A DNA stretch of 64,000 nt from Nostoc commune NIES-4072 (GTDB lineage: Bacteria > Cyanobacteriota > Cyanobacteriia > Cyanobacteriales > Nostocaceae): the NCBI RefSeq assembly GCF_003113895.1, contig NZ_BDUD01000002.1, positions 620,001 to 684,000 of the forward strand. The letters run 5' to 3'. Made by a program: the position numbers and the translations under genes. The notes under the pieces are model-generated. The model was not told where the DNA came from and made no database searches. It worked only from the letters and a program-made list of their open reading frames with translations. This document shows, piece by piece, positions 17,971 through 27,800 of the stretch. Each line of letters starts with the position of its first letter. Within the stretch, counting starts at the first letter, position 1.

Positions 17971-18174
17971 CTAAAAATCCTCGGCAATCTCCAACAAAAA
18001 ACCGCGTCCCGTGTTCTGCACTTGCACCAGTTCTTTATCCAGCAATGTTTGAATTACTGAATCGGAAAATTGGAATTGCAGACGATGCAGAGGAACACAA
18101 CCGCCACAAAGCTGAATCAAACGCAGCAAATGGTTGGCTCTACGGTCAAAATCGTTGTTTGCTTCCTTAGCCAT
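17971..18174 (-). CDS. Small winged-helix-like protein, 67 aa
   Basis: Begins MAKEANNDFDRRANHLL; I used this ATG rather than one three codons upstream. The sequence CGGCVPLHRLQFQFSDSVIQ, then LLDKELVQVQNTGRGFLLEI, reads as helix-turn-helix followed by a beta wing, in keeping with a tiny winged-helix regulator. It overlaps the stop of the 108-aa gene upstream by eight bases, so translation is coupled. Confidence 0.55.
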   Translation of the reverse strand: MAKEANNDFDRRANHLLRLIQLCGGCVPLHRLQFQFSDSVIQTLLDKELVQVQNTGRGFLLEIAEDF

Positions 18175-18493
18175 TGGTTGCACCCTCAGTTAATACGGTT
18201 AACTGTCGGTTGAGAATGCTTATTTGCTGTTGATAAAAGTCAATTTCAGCAGTGATTTTGTTGAACAATTCTTCTGGTGTAAGCGGTTGGATTTGATTTT
18301 CCTGAAAGTGGAACAATTCATCAGAGTTTCTATGAGGCATCAGCGCATAACGCCAACCACCACCGAATTGTTCAGCTAGTTCTGTACCATTTGGGTAGTA
18401 ATAAAGTCCCAAGATGATGCCGTGTTTAGTTCGCTGTTCCATAGCAAAGCGGGGATATTCCCAGTGTTGGGGGATTGAGATTGTGGGTTGCAT
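18167..18493 (-). CDS. Hypothetical 108-aa protein with C-terminal coiled coil
   Basis: The first 60 residues are rich in aromatics (HWEYPRFAMEQRTKHGIILGLYYY, FGGGWRYALMPHR) and look like a small beta domain. The C-terminal 45 form a probable coiled coil (PEELFNKITAEIDFYQQQI, LNRQLTVLTEG). I have seen this kind of GWRYALMP protein in Nostocales plasmids without a function. It overlaps the winged-helix gene downstream. Confidence 0.55.
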   Translation of the reverse strand: MQPTISIPQHWEYPRFAMEQRTKHGIILGLYYYPNGTELAEQFGGGWRYALMPHRNSDELFHFQENQIQPLTPEELFNKITAEIDFYQQQISILNRQLTVLTEGATNG

Positions 18494-18526
18494 GGGTTTA
18501 ATGGCGATTGTTGAGAATGTGGTGGG

Positions 18527-18565
18527 AGGCGATCGCTGTTGGTCGTGTCTATCGAGCGATCGCCT
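18527..18565 (-). terminator. HIP1-pair hairpin between plasmid genes
   Basis: AGGCGATCGCT (18527-18537) and AGCGATCGCCT (18555-18565) form an 11-bp stem. It stands between the 289-aa gene and the 108-aa gene, where read-through may be reduced. No U-tract follows on the minus strand, so it may instead be an mRNA-stabilising stem. Confidence 0.4.
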
Positions 18566-18580
18566 TCATGTGTGTGAGAA

Positions 18581-19450
18581 TTACGCCGCTACTAGTTCCA
18601 AAGCTGGCTCATACTCCCTCAACTGCCCCCATTCTTCATTCGTGAGCATTTCAAACGGTCGGTCTAGCAATTCTTCACAGCCAGCCGCTTCTGCATGGGG
18701 TACGCTTTCCACCATCGACAGCCACCACACCGCATCCATTGCCGAATCACAGGGTATGCGCTGCTGGGTTTCGTCTGCTGCGCGTGTGAACCACCAGCCG
18801 AGGTCAGTGCATCCTACTTCGCCTAATTTCTGGTCATTTTGGTAAATACCGTCGTCAAGGATTTCAAACCCGTACTTCTCGCATTCGTTGAAAATCTGCG
18901 CCATGACTTCGTTACCAGTGGTGCTTTTAAGCTCTTGAGCAGAAGAGATTTCTTGTACAAATTCCTTCCCCTCTGCACCTCTGCCCCCCTGCCTAAGAGC
19001 TTCTTCCTGCACTGACAGTGTGCCATCTTTGTAGTGGATGGAGATGTAGCGATGACAGCGCATTACGGTATTGGTACGAAATACTTCTTTCTCGTTAACC
19101 ATGACTACCCAGCGTTGCGTTAAGTGATCGTCGTCATGGGTAATGCTTGCTATCAGTTGATTACCAGCGTAATATTCGTGATGGTCAAACGAGATTTCGA
19201 CTATTGTGAGGAGTTCGGGAGCTACAACTTGGGCTTGGGTTGCGATGTAGTTGTCGAGTTCAGCTTGGGCAAGGGCTTGGTTGTCAACTTTCTGAAGCTG
19301 GGTGGATTGGTGGGTGATGATTGCGTTTACCCAGGTTTCAGTCGCTCTTTTGTCAAGAGTGGGTGTAACGCTTAATTCGGCAGCGATTCTTTTGAGGCGG
19401 GGGAGGGTATAGCGGGAGAGGGCTTGCTGTGTGTATTTGGGATGTGTCAT
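18581..19450 (-). CDS. Hypothetical plasmid protein with modular tail, 289 aa
   Basis: The start is placed at MTHPKYTQQALSRYTLPRL, which is SAP-like or Rho-N-like: LPRLKRIAAELSVTPTLDKRA. A beta region follows (VEISFDHHEYYAGNQLIASI), then GCTDLGWWFTRAA and the C-terminal module LLDRPFEMLTNEEWGQLREY also found as the 42-aa ORF at 1110. Around 18967-18993 the DNA is a CCTCTGCACCTCTGCCC-type repeat, encoding GGRGAEG in frame; it looks like a repeat insertion tolerated by the protein. First gene of the minus-strand operon. Its upstream region faces the XRE operator array. Confidence 0.55.
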   Translation of the reverse strand: MTHPKYTQQALSRYTLPRLKRIAAELSVTPTLDKRATETWVNAIITHQSTQLQKVDNQALAQAELDNYIATQAQVVAPELLTIVEISFDHHEYYAGNQLIASITHDDDHLTQRWVVMVNEKEVFRTNTVMRCHRYISIHYKDGTLSVQEEALRQGGRGAEGKEFVQEISSAQELKSTTGNEVMAQIFNECEKYGFEILDDGIYQNDQKLGEVGCTDLGWWFTRAADETQQRIPCDSAMDAVWWLSMVESVPHAEAAGCEELLDRPFEMLTNEEWGQLREYEPALELVAA

Positions 19451-19545
19451 GATTGAAATCTCCATAATTAATTGGAACAAAAGGCGATCGCGGAAGTTTC
19501 TCAGGCTCAGTCGGTCGTCTTTTGTTTTTGTTTTTTTTCTTTTAT

Positions 19546-19701
19546 ACTACTTATGGTAGCGCTACTGTAAGTAGTTAGCAATAGTCTAAAGCCAACTTTT
19601 GTATTACGATTGGTAATGCTACTCTTAGTAATTATTTAGATTACTTATGGATACACACACTGTAGATAACCAACTGAAAGTAGTGCTACTTTAGGGAGTA
19701 A
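19546..19701 (+). promoter_or_regulatory. Three operator-like repeats before the XRE gene
   Basis: GTAGCGCTACTGTAAGTAGT (19556-), GTAATGCTACTCTTAGTAAT (19613-) and GTAGTGCTACTTTAGGGAGT (19680-) share the pattern GTARYGCTACT with a GTA half-site after it. Around the first, ACTACTTA and TAAGTAGT flank the palindrome GTAGCGCTAC, making a 30-base near-palindrome (19546-19575). The third contains the ribosome-binding AGGGAG of the XRE gene. It is likely the regulator's own operator set, and it also faces the divergent minus-strand operon. Confidence 0.65.
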
Positions 19702-19711
19702 GAATTAGGAA

Positions 19712-20062
19712 ATGCCTGTGCTTGTAAAACTGAAAAAGACAAGAGAAGCTAAAGGCTTGTCTCAAAATGAGCTAGCGAGGAAAACTGGTTACAGTCTGCA
19801 AAATATTCAAAAAATTGAACAAGGAAGAGCTGCCTCAATTACATTTGATGCCTTGGGGAGATTTTGCGAAGTACTTGAATGTCAGCCTGGAGATATTTTG
19901 GAATGGCGGCCAAACAATATTGATGACAAAACTGGGCACTCATCAAATGATGAGGTGTTAAAAACTGCTTCAGAGGAAGTAGAAGGAAAAAGTGAGTCGC
20001 CAAAATCAACAAAACGTCAACCACACATGATTGTCATTGATGCCAACAGAGGTGCGGCATGA
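19712..20062 (+). CDS. XRE-family transcriptional regulator, 116 aa
   Basis: Residues about 5-65 are a Cro/CI-type helix-turn-helix: LKKTREAKGLSQNELARKTG, then YSLQNIQKIEQGRA, then FDALGRFCEVLECQPGDILEW, which is complete and typical. The remaining 50 residues are polar and end in HMIVIDANRGAA. It sits below three operator-like repeats, the last overlapping its ribosome site, so repression of its own promoter is likely. Its TGA overlaps the next ATG (ATGA). Confidence 0.85.
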   Translation: MPVLVKLKKTREAKGLSQNELARKTGYSLQNIQKIEQGRAASITFDALGRFCEVLECQPGDILEWRPNNIDDKTGHSSNDEVLKTASEEVEGKSESPKSTKRQPHMIVIDANRGAA

Positions 20063-20139
20063 AACAAAAATTGTACAATAGCCAACGCCAGAATGATTAT
20101 GAGACGGCTTTGTTGCTATTGAAAAGAAAAACGGTATGA
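20059..20139 (+). CDS. 26-aa coupled ORF between XRE and the next gene
   Basis: The ATG lies in the XRE stop (ATGA at 20059) and its own stop lies in the next start (ATGA at 20136). The peptide is basic (MKQKLYNSQRQNDYETALLL then LKRKTV). Double four-base overlap is strong evidence of translation, at least as a coupling device. It may have no function beyond passing ribosomes on. Confidence 0.5.
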   Translation: MKQKLYNSQRQNDYETALLLLKRKTV

Positions 20140-20627
20140 CTGAAGCTAGCGTTTCTAATCAGGATAAAATACCTAACAAAAAGCCAGAATCGTCCGATAA
20201 AACTATTGATTACGACTGGCGCGATCCCTCAAAACCTCGTAATTCTGAAGATGATGTAATTGTGGATGGTTGGCGGCGACGTGCTGATGGAACTTTTGAG
20301 AAAGTTGAAAATACAGAGGCTGCATCTATGACATCGTTTATATGTGACCAAATTATAGATTTTGAAGCGAAGAATGCTTATGAAGCCCAAGATATTGAAA
20401 GGCTCATAGAGCAAGTAAAAACTTTGGTGGCAGAGTCAAAAGATAGCAAAGTTGTAATTTTACTGAGAAATGCTCATTATTTGACTACCAGAGCATTTGT
20501 GATTCTTTATAACTATATTCAAGAACCTTTCTCGACAAATGCAGTTTTTGTGTTGGTTTCTACCGATAAATCCCGAATATTCCCTCCTTTACTTGATTTA
20601 GTAGAGCATCGGCAACAAGTAGCTTAA
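20136..20627 (+). CDS. 163-aa protein with AAA-like C-terminal half
   Basis: The first 70 residues are polar and probably disordered (SNQDKIPNKKPESSDKTIDY). The rest contains IERLIEQVKTLVAESKDSKV, then VVILLRNAHYLTTRAFVILYNYIQEPF, then AVFVLVSTDKSRIFPPLLDL. This reads like the Walker-B-to-sensor-1 part of a clamp-loader or AAA protein, with RNAHYL where DEAH or DEAD would stand and no Walker A. So it is at best a non-ATPase relative. It is in the XRE operon and 22 bases before the ParB-like gene. Confidence 0.5.
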   Translation: MTEASVSNQDKIPNKKPESSDKTIDYDWRDPSKPRNSEDDVIVDGWRRRADGTFEKVENTEAASMTSFICDQIIDFEAKNAYEAQDIERLIEQVKTLVAESKDSKVVILLRNAHYLTTRAFVILYNYIQEPFSTNAVFVLVSTDKSRIFPPLLDLVEHRQQVA

Positions 20628-20649
20628 ATATCAACCTAGAGGTGGGTTT

Positions 20650-21606
20650 ATGGACAAATCAACCCGTAAGAGCAAAAAATCCACCTCTGCCGCATCTACC
20701 GATTCAACTTCACCAGCTAACTCTGCAAACAAGGATATTTCCCAGCAAGAAAACCCAGCCTTAGCAACAATCACCGTTACTGCTGTCGAAATTCCAGAGT
20801 TGACAGAGGAGGAACAAAGCGATCGCCTGCACTTGGAAAGAAAAGTGGAGAAAGCGGTTTTTGAGGCGGGAAAGGCGCTTATGGAATTGAGGGATAGAAG
20901 GCTGTATCGTTCCACCCACAGCACTTTTGAGGAGTATTGCAAAGACAGGTTTGGATTTGAGCGCCGTCATCCTTACAGATTAATCGAAGCTTCGGCTGTG
21001 TTTGATAACCTGATAAAAATGTGTCCAAATTGGACGCAAAATGAAGATGATCCTGATACAGTCCACTCCGGGCAGCGACAAATCTTGCCGACAGCAGAGG
21101 GGCAAGTTCGACCCATGACAAAGCTTCAACCCCAGGAACAGCAGGAAGCATGGCTAAGAGCAGTAGAAGTTGCTGGCGGGAAAGTGCCGACTGGTAGAAT
21201 CGTTAAAGATGTGGTGCAAAGGATTATGGAGCGAACCCAAGTACCCAATACCTACCAAATCGGTGAAGTGTGCCAAATCATTACCAAAGACAACCCCGAA
21301 CTCAGGGGCAAGGGTGGCTGCTGGGGTATCGTTAACCATGTGGGCGAATTCAGTTGCACTGTCAAAACCTGGGATGGGGAATATACGGTTGGATTGCAGC
21401 ACCTCAAATCTTACAATTACCTGCCTGCCGAGTGTCAGCAGATGCAGGTGATTTGCGATCGCATCAGTCGAGTGTATTCCGATTCACTTGAGGAGACAGT
21501 CAAAAGTCTGTTGCAGTTATTGGGGAGGGTAAATCGGCCTTATCTTACTGCTGTGGAAGAAAAGCTGTTGAAGCTTCTGGAGTTGGAGTATGGGAGGATA
21601 CCCTAA
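20650..21606 (+). CDS. ParB-like / plasmid maintenance protein, 318 aa
   Basis: After a Ser/Thr/Lys-rich disordered start (TRKSKKSTSAASTDSTS) comes a helical block, FEAGKALMELRDRRLYRST, then FEEYCKDRFGFERRHPYRLIEASAVFDNL. I recall this block from cyanobacterial plasmid proteins resembling the HTH region of ParB/Spo0J-type DNA binders. The C-terminal half has an SH3-like strand region (GEVCQIITKDNPELRGKGG, then WGIVNHVGEFSCTVKTWDGEY). Likely a partition or copy-control protein, but no ParB nuclease motif is visible. A fragment of a second copy survives at 49334-49487. Last gene of the XRE operon. Confidence 0.55.
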   Translation: MDKSTRKSKKSTSAASTDSTSPANSANKDISQQENPALATITVTAVEIPELTEEEQSDRLHLERKVEKAVFEAGKALMELRDRRLYRSTHSTFEEYCKDRFGFERRHPYRLIEASAVFDNLIKMCPNWTQNEDDPDTVHSGQRQILPTAEGQVRPMTKLQPQEQQEAWLRAVEVAGGKVPTGRIVKDVVQRIMERTQVPNTYQIGEVCQIITKDNPELRGKGGCWGIVNHVGEFSCTVKTWDGEYTVGLQHLKSYNYLPAECQQMQVICDRISRVYSDSLEETVKSLLQLLGRVNRPYLTAVEEKLLKLLELEYGRIP

Positions 21607-21894
21607 ACAATTTTGGCAATTTGGCATCTAATGTCTTTGGGTTGCAGTTTCAATGGATATATCACCATAACGGGACAGTCAAGAAGTTGTATGAGGGATA
21701 GGGCAAAACTTTCCGCTTCTAGTGTACCGTGCTATGCCAGTTGTCAAAGGAGTGCTGTAGAACGCTCTACAAAATTGATACAGCGCTCAACAGAGTTCAG
21801 TTAAGGCTCTACAACTGGCTAGAAATGAACAAAACCAAATAGAGTTTCAGAAGATGAAAAATGTAGATAGCTAGATTGCTGTATAGTTTGAGTT
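21607..21894. other. Intergenic gap before the hybrid kinase
   Basis: No gene supported. It contains a cluster of CAGCGCTCAACAGAGTTCAG and GAACGCTCTACAAAATTGAT-like imperfect repeats (about 21760-21800) and an AT-rich stretch just before the kinase start, where its promoter probably lies. Confidence 0.4.
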
Positions 21895-24800
21895 ATGCCA
21901 GATTATACTCTCAAGAGTTGCTCTATGATCACTCTGCCTGGTATTGCTGTCCAAAACAAAATATACGAAAGTTCCAATTCTCTAGTGTACCGGGGCATCA
22001 GAGACGATGGAGTAGCGCTCATCGTAAAAATGCTAAAGCTTGATTATCCTTCATCTCAAGAACTAACCCGCTACAGACAGGAATATAAAATTACCCGTTC
22101 CCTGAATCTGGAAGGAGTTGTCAAGGCATACAGCCAGCAGGACTATCAACGCACTCTGGTGATTATCTTAGAAGATTTTGGCGGAGAGTCCCTAGAGCAA
22201 TGGATGCACAAGCGTCCAGATATTTTCTGCCCCATGCCTTTATCCCAATTTTTAAGTATAGCGATCGATATTTGCGATATTCTAGGCAAAATCCATGCAG
22301 CTAGTGTTATTCATAAAGATATCAACCCTGGAAACATAGTCTTTAATCTGGATACTGGCGTTGTCAAAATTATTGACTTTGGAATTGCCACCCAATTTAA
22401 CCGCACGAATCCGTCTTTCAAAAGTCCTCATGTTTTAGAAGGGACACTCGCCTACTTATCTCCAGAGCAAACCGGGCGGATGAACCGTTTACTCGATTAC
22501 CGCACCGATTTTTACTCCCTTGGCGTGACATTTTACGAACTGTTCACTGGACAACTACCATTTCCCATCACAGACGTGCTGGAGCTAGTCCATTGTCATA
22601 TTGCCAAACATCCTATTCCGCCGAATGAAATAAATACAACGATTCCCAAGCCAGTTTCAGATATCATTCTCAAACTGATGGCGAAAAATGCTGAAAATCG
22701 CTATCAAAGTGCCTGGGGCATCAAAGCGGATTTAGAAATCTGTGTTCAACAATTAGAAGAAATCGGTCAAATCTCTAGCATTCAACTTGGGCTTCAAGAC
22801 GTTTCTGAGCAATTTCAAATTCCTCAAAAACTGTATGGACGGGACAAGGAAGTTGCAATGTTACTGGCAGCGTTTGATCGTGTAGCGTGTCCAGAGTCAA
22901 ATCGCGTTGTTTCTTTACCAAACAATTCAGAAACAACTTCACAAAGCGAACAAAGAGGCAAACCAAAATTCCAAGTCGAAATGATGTTGGTATCTGGCTA
23001 TGCTGGCATTGGTAAATCTGCGTTAGTGCAAGAAATCTATAAACCAATTACCCAAAAACGCGGCTATTTTATCTCTGGTAAATTCGATCAATTTGGCCGC
23101 AATATTCCCTACAGCGCGATCACAGATGCTCTGCAAAAATTGGTGCAGCAATTGCTGGGTGAACCAGACGAACAAGTGCAACAGTGGCGTTCACTCTTAC
23201 TTACAGCTTTAGGAAACAACGCACAAATCATCATTGATATCATCCCCGAAGTTGAATTAATTATCGGTAAGCAATCGCCTGTACCATCCGTTGGAGCAAC
23301 TGAAGCTCAAAATCGCTTTCATCGAATCTTTGGGCAGTTTGTGCGGGTGTTTTGTTCAGAATCACATCCCCTGGCGATTTTCTTAGATGATTTGCAGTGG
23401 ATAGACTCAGCAACACTGAAGTTAATCGAGTTGATGTTGCTTGATGAGCAAACCAAATCACTATTTTTGATTGGAGCCTATCGAGATAATGAAGTAAATC
23501 CAACGCATCCATTAGCATTAATGCTAGAAAGACTGCGAAAACAAGGGGCAGTGCTTCAGGAAATTATTCTAACACCATTAACTCTCTTGCCGTTGAGTCA
23601 GTTAATCGCCAAGACGCTACATCGGAATGCAGACATTGTTCGTCCCTTGACTGAATTAGTGTTGCGTAAAACTGAGGGCAATCCCTTCTTTGTCAGTGAA
23701 TTTTTGAGAATGCTGCATAGCGAAAATTTATTGACCTTTGATGCTGAAGACTTAAGCTGGCAGTGGAATATAGCTCAGATCCAAGCCCAAGATATCACTG
23801 ATAATGTTGTGGAGTTGATGCTTCACAAGTTGAAGAAACTGCCAGAAAACACACAGCAAATTCTCCGGTTAGCTGCTTGCGTCGGCGCTGAATTTAATTT
23901 AGATACTCTATCGATTGTTTGTGATCAACCACCTGAAACTGTTTTTCAAGATTTACAAACAGCCATACAAATTGGATTAATTCAACCACTATCTGAATTA
24001 GATGAAAACTTGTTAATTCAAGAGTATAAGTTCTTGCACGATCGCGTGCAGCAAGCAGCATATACCTTAATCGATGAGTCGCAAAAAAAAATTGTTCATC
24101 TCCAAATTGGTCGCAATCTCCTCGGAAAAACTTTGCCAGAGAGACTATCAGACCGATTGTTTGAAATTGTCGATCATCTTAATCATGGAATTGAGCAAGT
24201 CACAGATCAACTAGAACGCAATGAAATTGCTAGATTAAATTTAATTACAGGACAGAAAGCAAAAGCTGCGATCGCCTACAATATGGCTCGAAACTATTTA
24301 GCCGCAGGAAAAGTATGGCTAGCAGCATCTAGCTGGCAAACCAATTATGACTTAACCTTAGAGCTATGTATAGAGACAACAGAAGTCGCGTATTTATGTG
24401 GCGATTTTGAGCAGGTAGAACACTGGGTGGCGATCGTTCTACAATCAGGCAAGACTATTGTCGATATTGTAAAAGTTTACGAAGTCAAAATTCAAACTGA
24501 CATCGCGCAGAACCAGCTATTAAAAGCAATAAATACTGGATTGCAAGTGTTGCAGAAATTGGGGATCAGTTTTCCCGAAAAACTGAGCCAGTCAGATATT
24601 CAGCTTGAACTAAACATAATCATATCCCGCTTTGACAACGAGCCGATTCAGAACTTGATCCAATTGCCAGAAATGGCTCAACCAGAGAAGCTAGCAGCAA
24701 TGCGAATTCTCTCAAGGATAACCCTTGCTGCCTATCATGCAGCTCCCGATCTGGTGCTTCTACTTGTGTTTAAACAGGTCAACTTATCAATCCAGTATGG

Positions 24801-27800
24801 CAATACGTTTGTGTCTCCTTTTGCATACGCCAACTTTGGGTTAATTCTTTGTGGAATGGTCGGCAACATTGAGACTGGCTACGAGTTTGGGCAGCTTACA
24901 TTAAGGCTGTTAGCTCATCTGAAAATCCATTCACTTAAAGCTAGAACATTGTTCATGGTGACTAACTTCATCACCCACTGGAAAGAGCATATTAGAGAAA
25001 CATCGAAACCATTTTTGGAAGCTTATCAAAGTGGTCTGGAAACTGGAGATTTAGAGTTTGCTGCCTATTGCGCTTTCACTTACTGCCTCCAACTCTTTAT
25101 CGTTGGAAAAGAACTTGTAGAGGTTGAACACGAGATGGCAACATACTGTGAAGCAATCTATCAAATTAAACAGACAACATCACTCACTTGGACTCAAATA
25201 TTTCAGCAGTCTGTTTTAAATTTGATGGGATGCTCGGTCAATCCATCCCGTCTCGTTGGCGAATCCTACAACGAGGAAAATAGACTGCCACACCATGAAA
25301 TAGAAGATGCAGTTATACTCTTTTTGGTACATCTCAACAAACTTATTCTATGTTATGTATTTTCTGAGTATTTTCAGGCGTCTGAGAACGCAGCCATAGC
25401 GGAAAGTCATGTAATCCGCGTCAGTGCAACACCCCTCGTTCCTGTACACTACTTCTATAGCTCTCTAGCAAGACTCGCAATATTTCCTGGAAGCAGCGCT
25501 CAAGCGCAAGAGGAAATTCTCAAAAACGTTGCTGTTATCCAGGAGCAAATGAAGCAATGGGCAGTTTATGCGCCAATGAATTATTTGCATAAATATCATT
25601 TAGTGGAAGCAGAGATTGCACGAGTTTTGGGTCAGTTACTTGAGGCAGAAGAGTTCTACGAACAAGCAATTCAAGGAGCTAGAGACAATGAGTATTTGCA
25701 AGAAGAAGCATTAGCTTATGAATTAGCTGCTAAACATTATCTAGCAAGAGGTAGAGAAAAAATCGCCCAAACTTACATGAAGGAAGCACATTACTGCTAT
25801 GAACGATGGGGAGCATCTGCGAAAGTCAAAGATTTAGAAACTCGCTATCCCCAGCTATTTTCTCAATCGTCGGGCATGGCTGACGTGCCAATCCACAAAA
25901 CTTCTGTCACCACCTCTAATCACTCACCCATCGCTTTCGATTTAGCGGCGGTGATGAAAGCTTCCCTTGCGATTTCTAGTGAAATTGAACTGGATAAGTT
26001 ACTCAGTTCATTGATGAAGATATTAATCGAAAATGCTGGCGCACAAACAGGATTTTTGATTTTGGAAAATTCAGGGAAATGGGTGATTGAAGCGTCTAGT
26101 GAATTCAATGAGGGTGAGAATGTCTATGCTACACAAGTGCTGCAATCTATCCCAACTGCAAATCATTTACCTGAATCAATTATTAATTATGTGATTCGTA
26201 CTCATGAATGTGTCATTTTAAATGATGCTACTCGTGAAGGTAATTTTATTAACGATCAATATATTCAACACAATCAAACTCAATCAATCTTATGTTTACC
26301 TATGCTCAATCAAGGTAAGCTCGTGGGCGTGTTGTATCTAGAAAATAAACTAGCGGCTGGGGCTTTTACACCAGAGCGATTCTCCGTTCGCGCAAGCGTG
26401 CCGGAGGCATTAGGAGACGCTACGCGATCGCAAGTCTTAAATCTGCTATCCACCCAGGCAGCCATTGCGATCGAAAATGCCAAACTCTATGCAAAGCTCC
26501 GTGCGAGTGAAAGTAAGATGGCTCAGTTTCTAGAAGCGATTCCAATAGGAATTGGAATAATGGATGCGGTAGGTAGTCCTTACTACTTCAATCAAAAGGC
26601 AATTCAGCTACTGGGCAAAGGGATAGATCCTTCCATAACACTGGATCAAATCTCAGAGGTTTATCAAATTTATTTAGCAGGAACGGATCAAAAGTATCCA
26701 ACTGAGAAATTGCCAGGGATGCGGGCGTTGAGCGGCGAACATACTAGGATCGACGATTCAGAAATTCGCCGAAATAACGTAACCATTCCAGTTGAGGCAT
26801 GGGGAACTCCAGTATTTGATGAGCAAGGCAACGTGGCTTATTCGATTACAGCCGTTCAAGACATTACGGAGCGCAAACAAGCAGAACACCTCTTAGCCAA
26901 TTACAACCGCACTCTAGAGCAACAGGTAGCTCAAAGGACTGCGGCTTTACAAAAAAGCGAAGCCGCACTGCGCGATGTCTACGACGAGCTTCGCTTACGC
27001 GAACAAGAATTACGACTAATCACCGACGCTCTACCAGTTCTTATCAGCTACGTGGATGCAAATCAGCGCTATCGGTTTGTTAACCACACTTATGAGGTTT
27101 GGTTTAACCTTAGTCAAGATGAGATTTTGGGCAAATCTGTTCATGAACTCCTGGGTGAGACGGTTTATCAACGGGTTGAGCCGTTTATTAATCAAGTGTT
27201 TGAAGGGCAAACTGTAACCCTGGAAGCAGAAATTCCCTTTTCACTGGGTAAAAGGTGCATCAGTGCTACCTTGATCCCCGATTGCAATTGCCCAAGGGGC
27301 AGTGCCAAAGGCGATCGCAATGCTCAAGTGAAAGGCTTCTACAGTCTCATCACGGATGTTAGCGAACAGCGAAACGCTGCACTACGTGAACGCAAACGAG
27401 CCGAACACGCCTCCATTCTGGAAGAACGCAACCGCATGGCGCGAGAAATTCACGATACCCTGGCACAGTCCTTCACAGGCATTCTTGTTCAAGTAGGAGC
27501 TGCAACACAAGTGCTAGCGGATGATATAGAAGCGACACAGGCACACCTGGAAATAATTGATGAACTGGCACGAACCGGACTTGCTGAGGCGCGTCGATCG
27601 GTGTCAGCACTCCGTCCTCAGCTATTGGAGGATGGCAATTTACATAGTGCCCTTCATCGCCTTGTGACTCAAATGAGAGCCACTGCCGATACCGCTCTGA
27701 TCTACGAAATCAAAGGCACAGCCTATTCGTTGCCAGCTGAGGTTGAAAATAACTTACTACGGATTGGGCAGGAAGCATTAACCAACGCTATAAAATACGC

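Noticed and set aside
21613..21804. 63-codon ORF before the hybrid kinase
   Set aside because: No ribosome site or recognisable sequence; likely chance.
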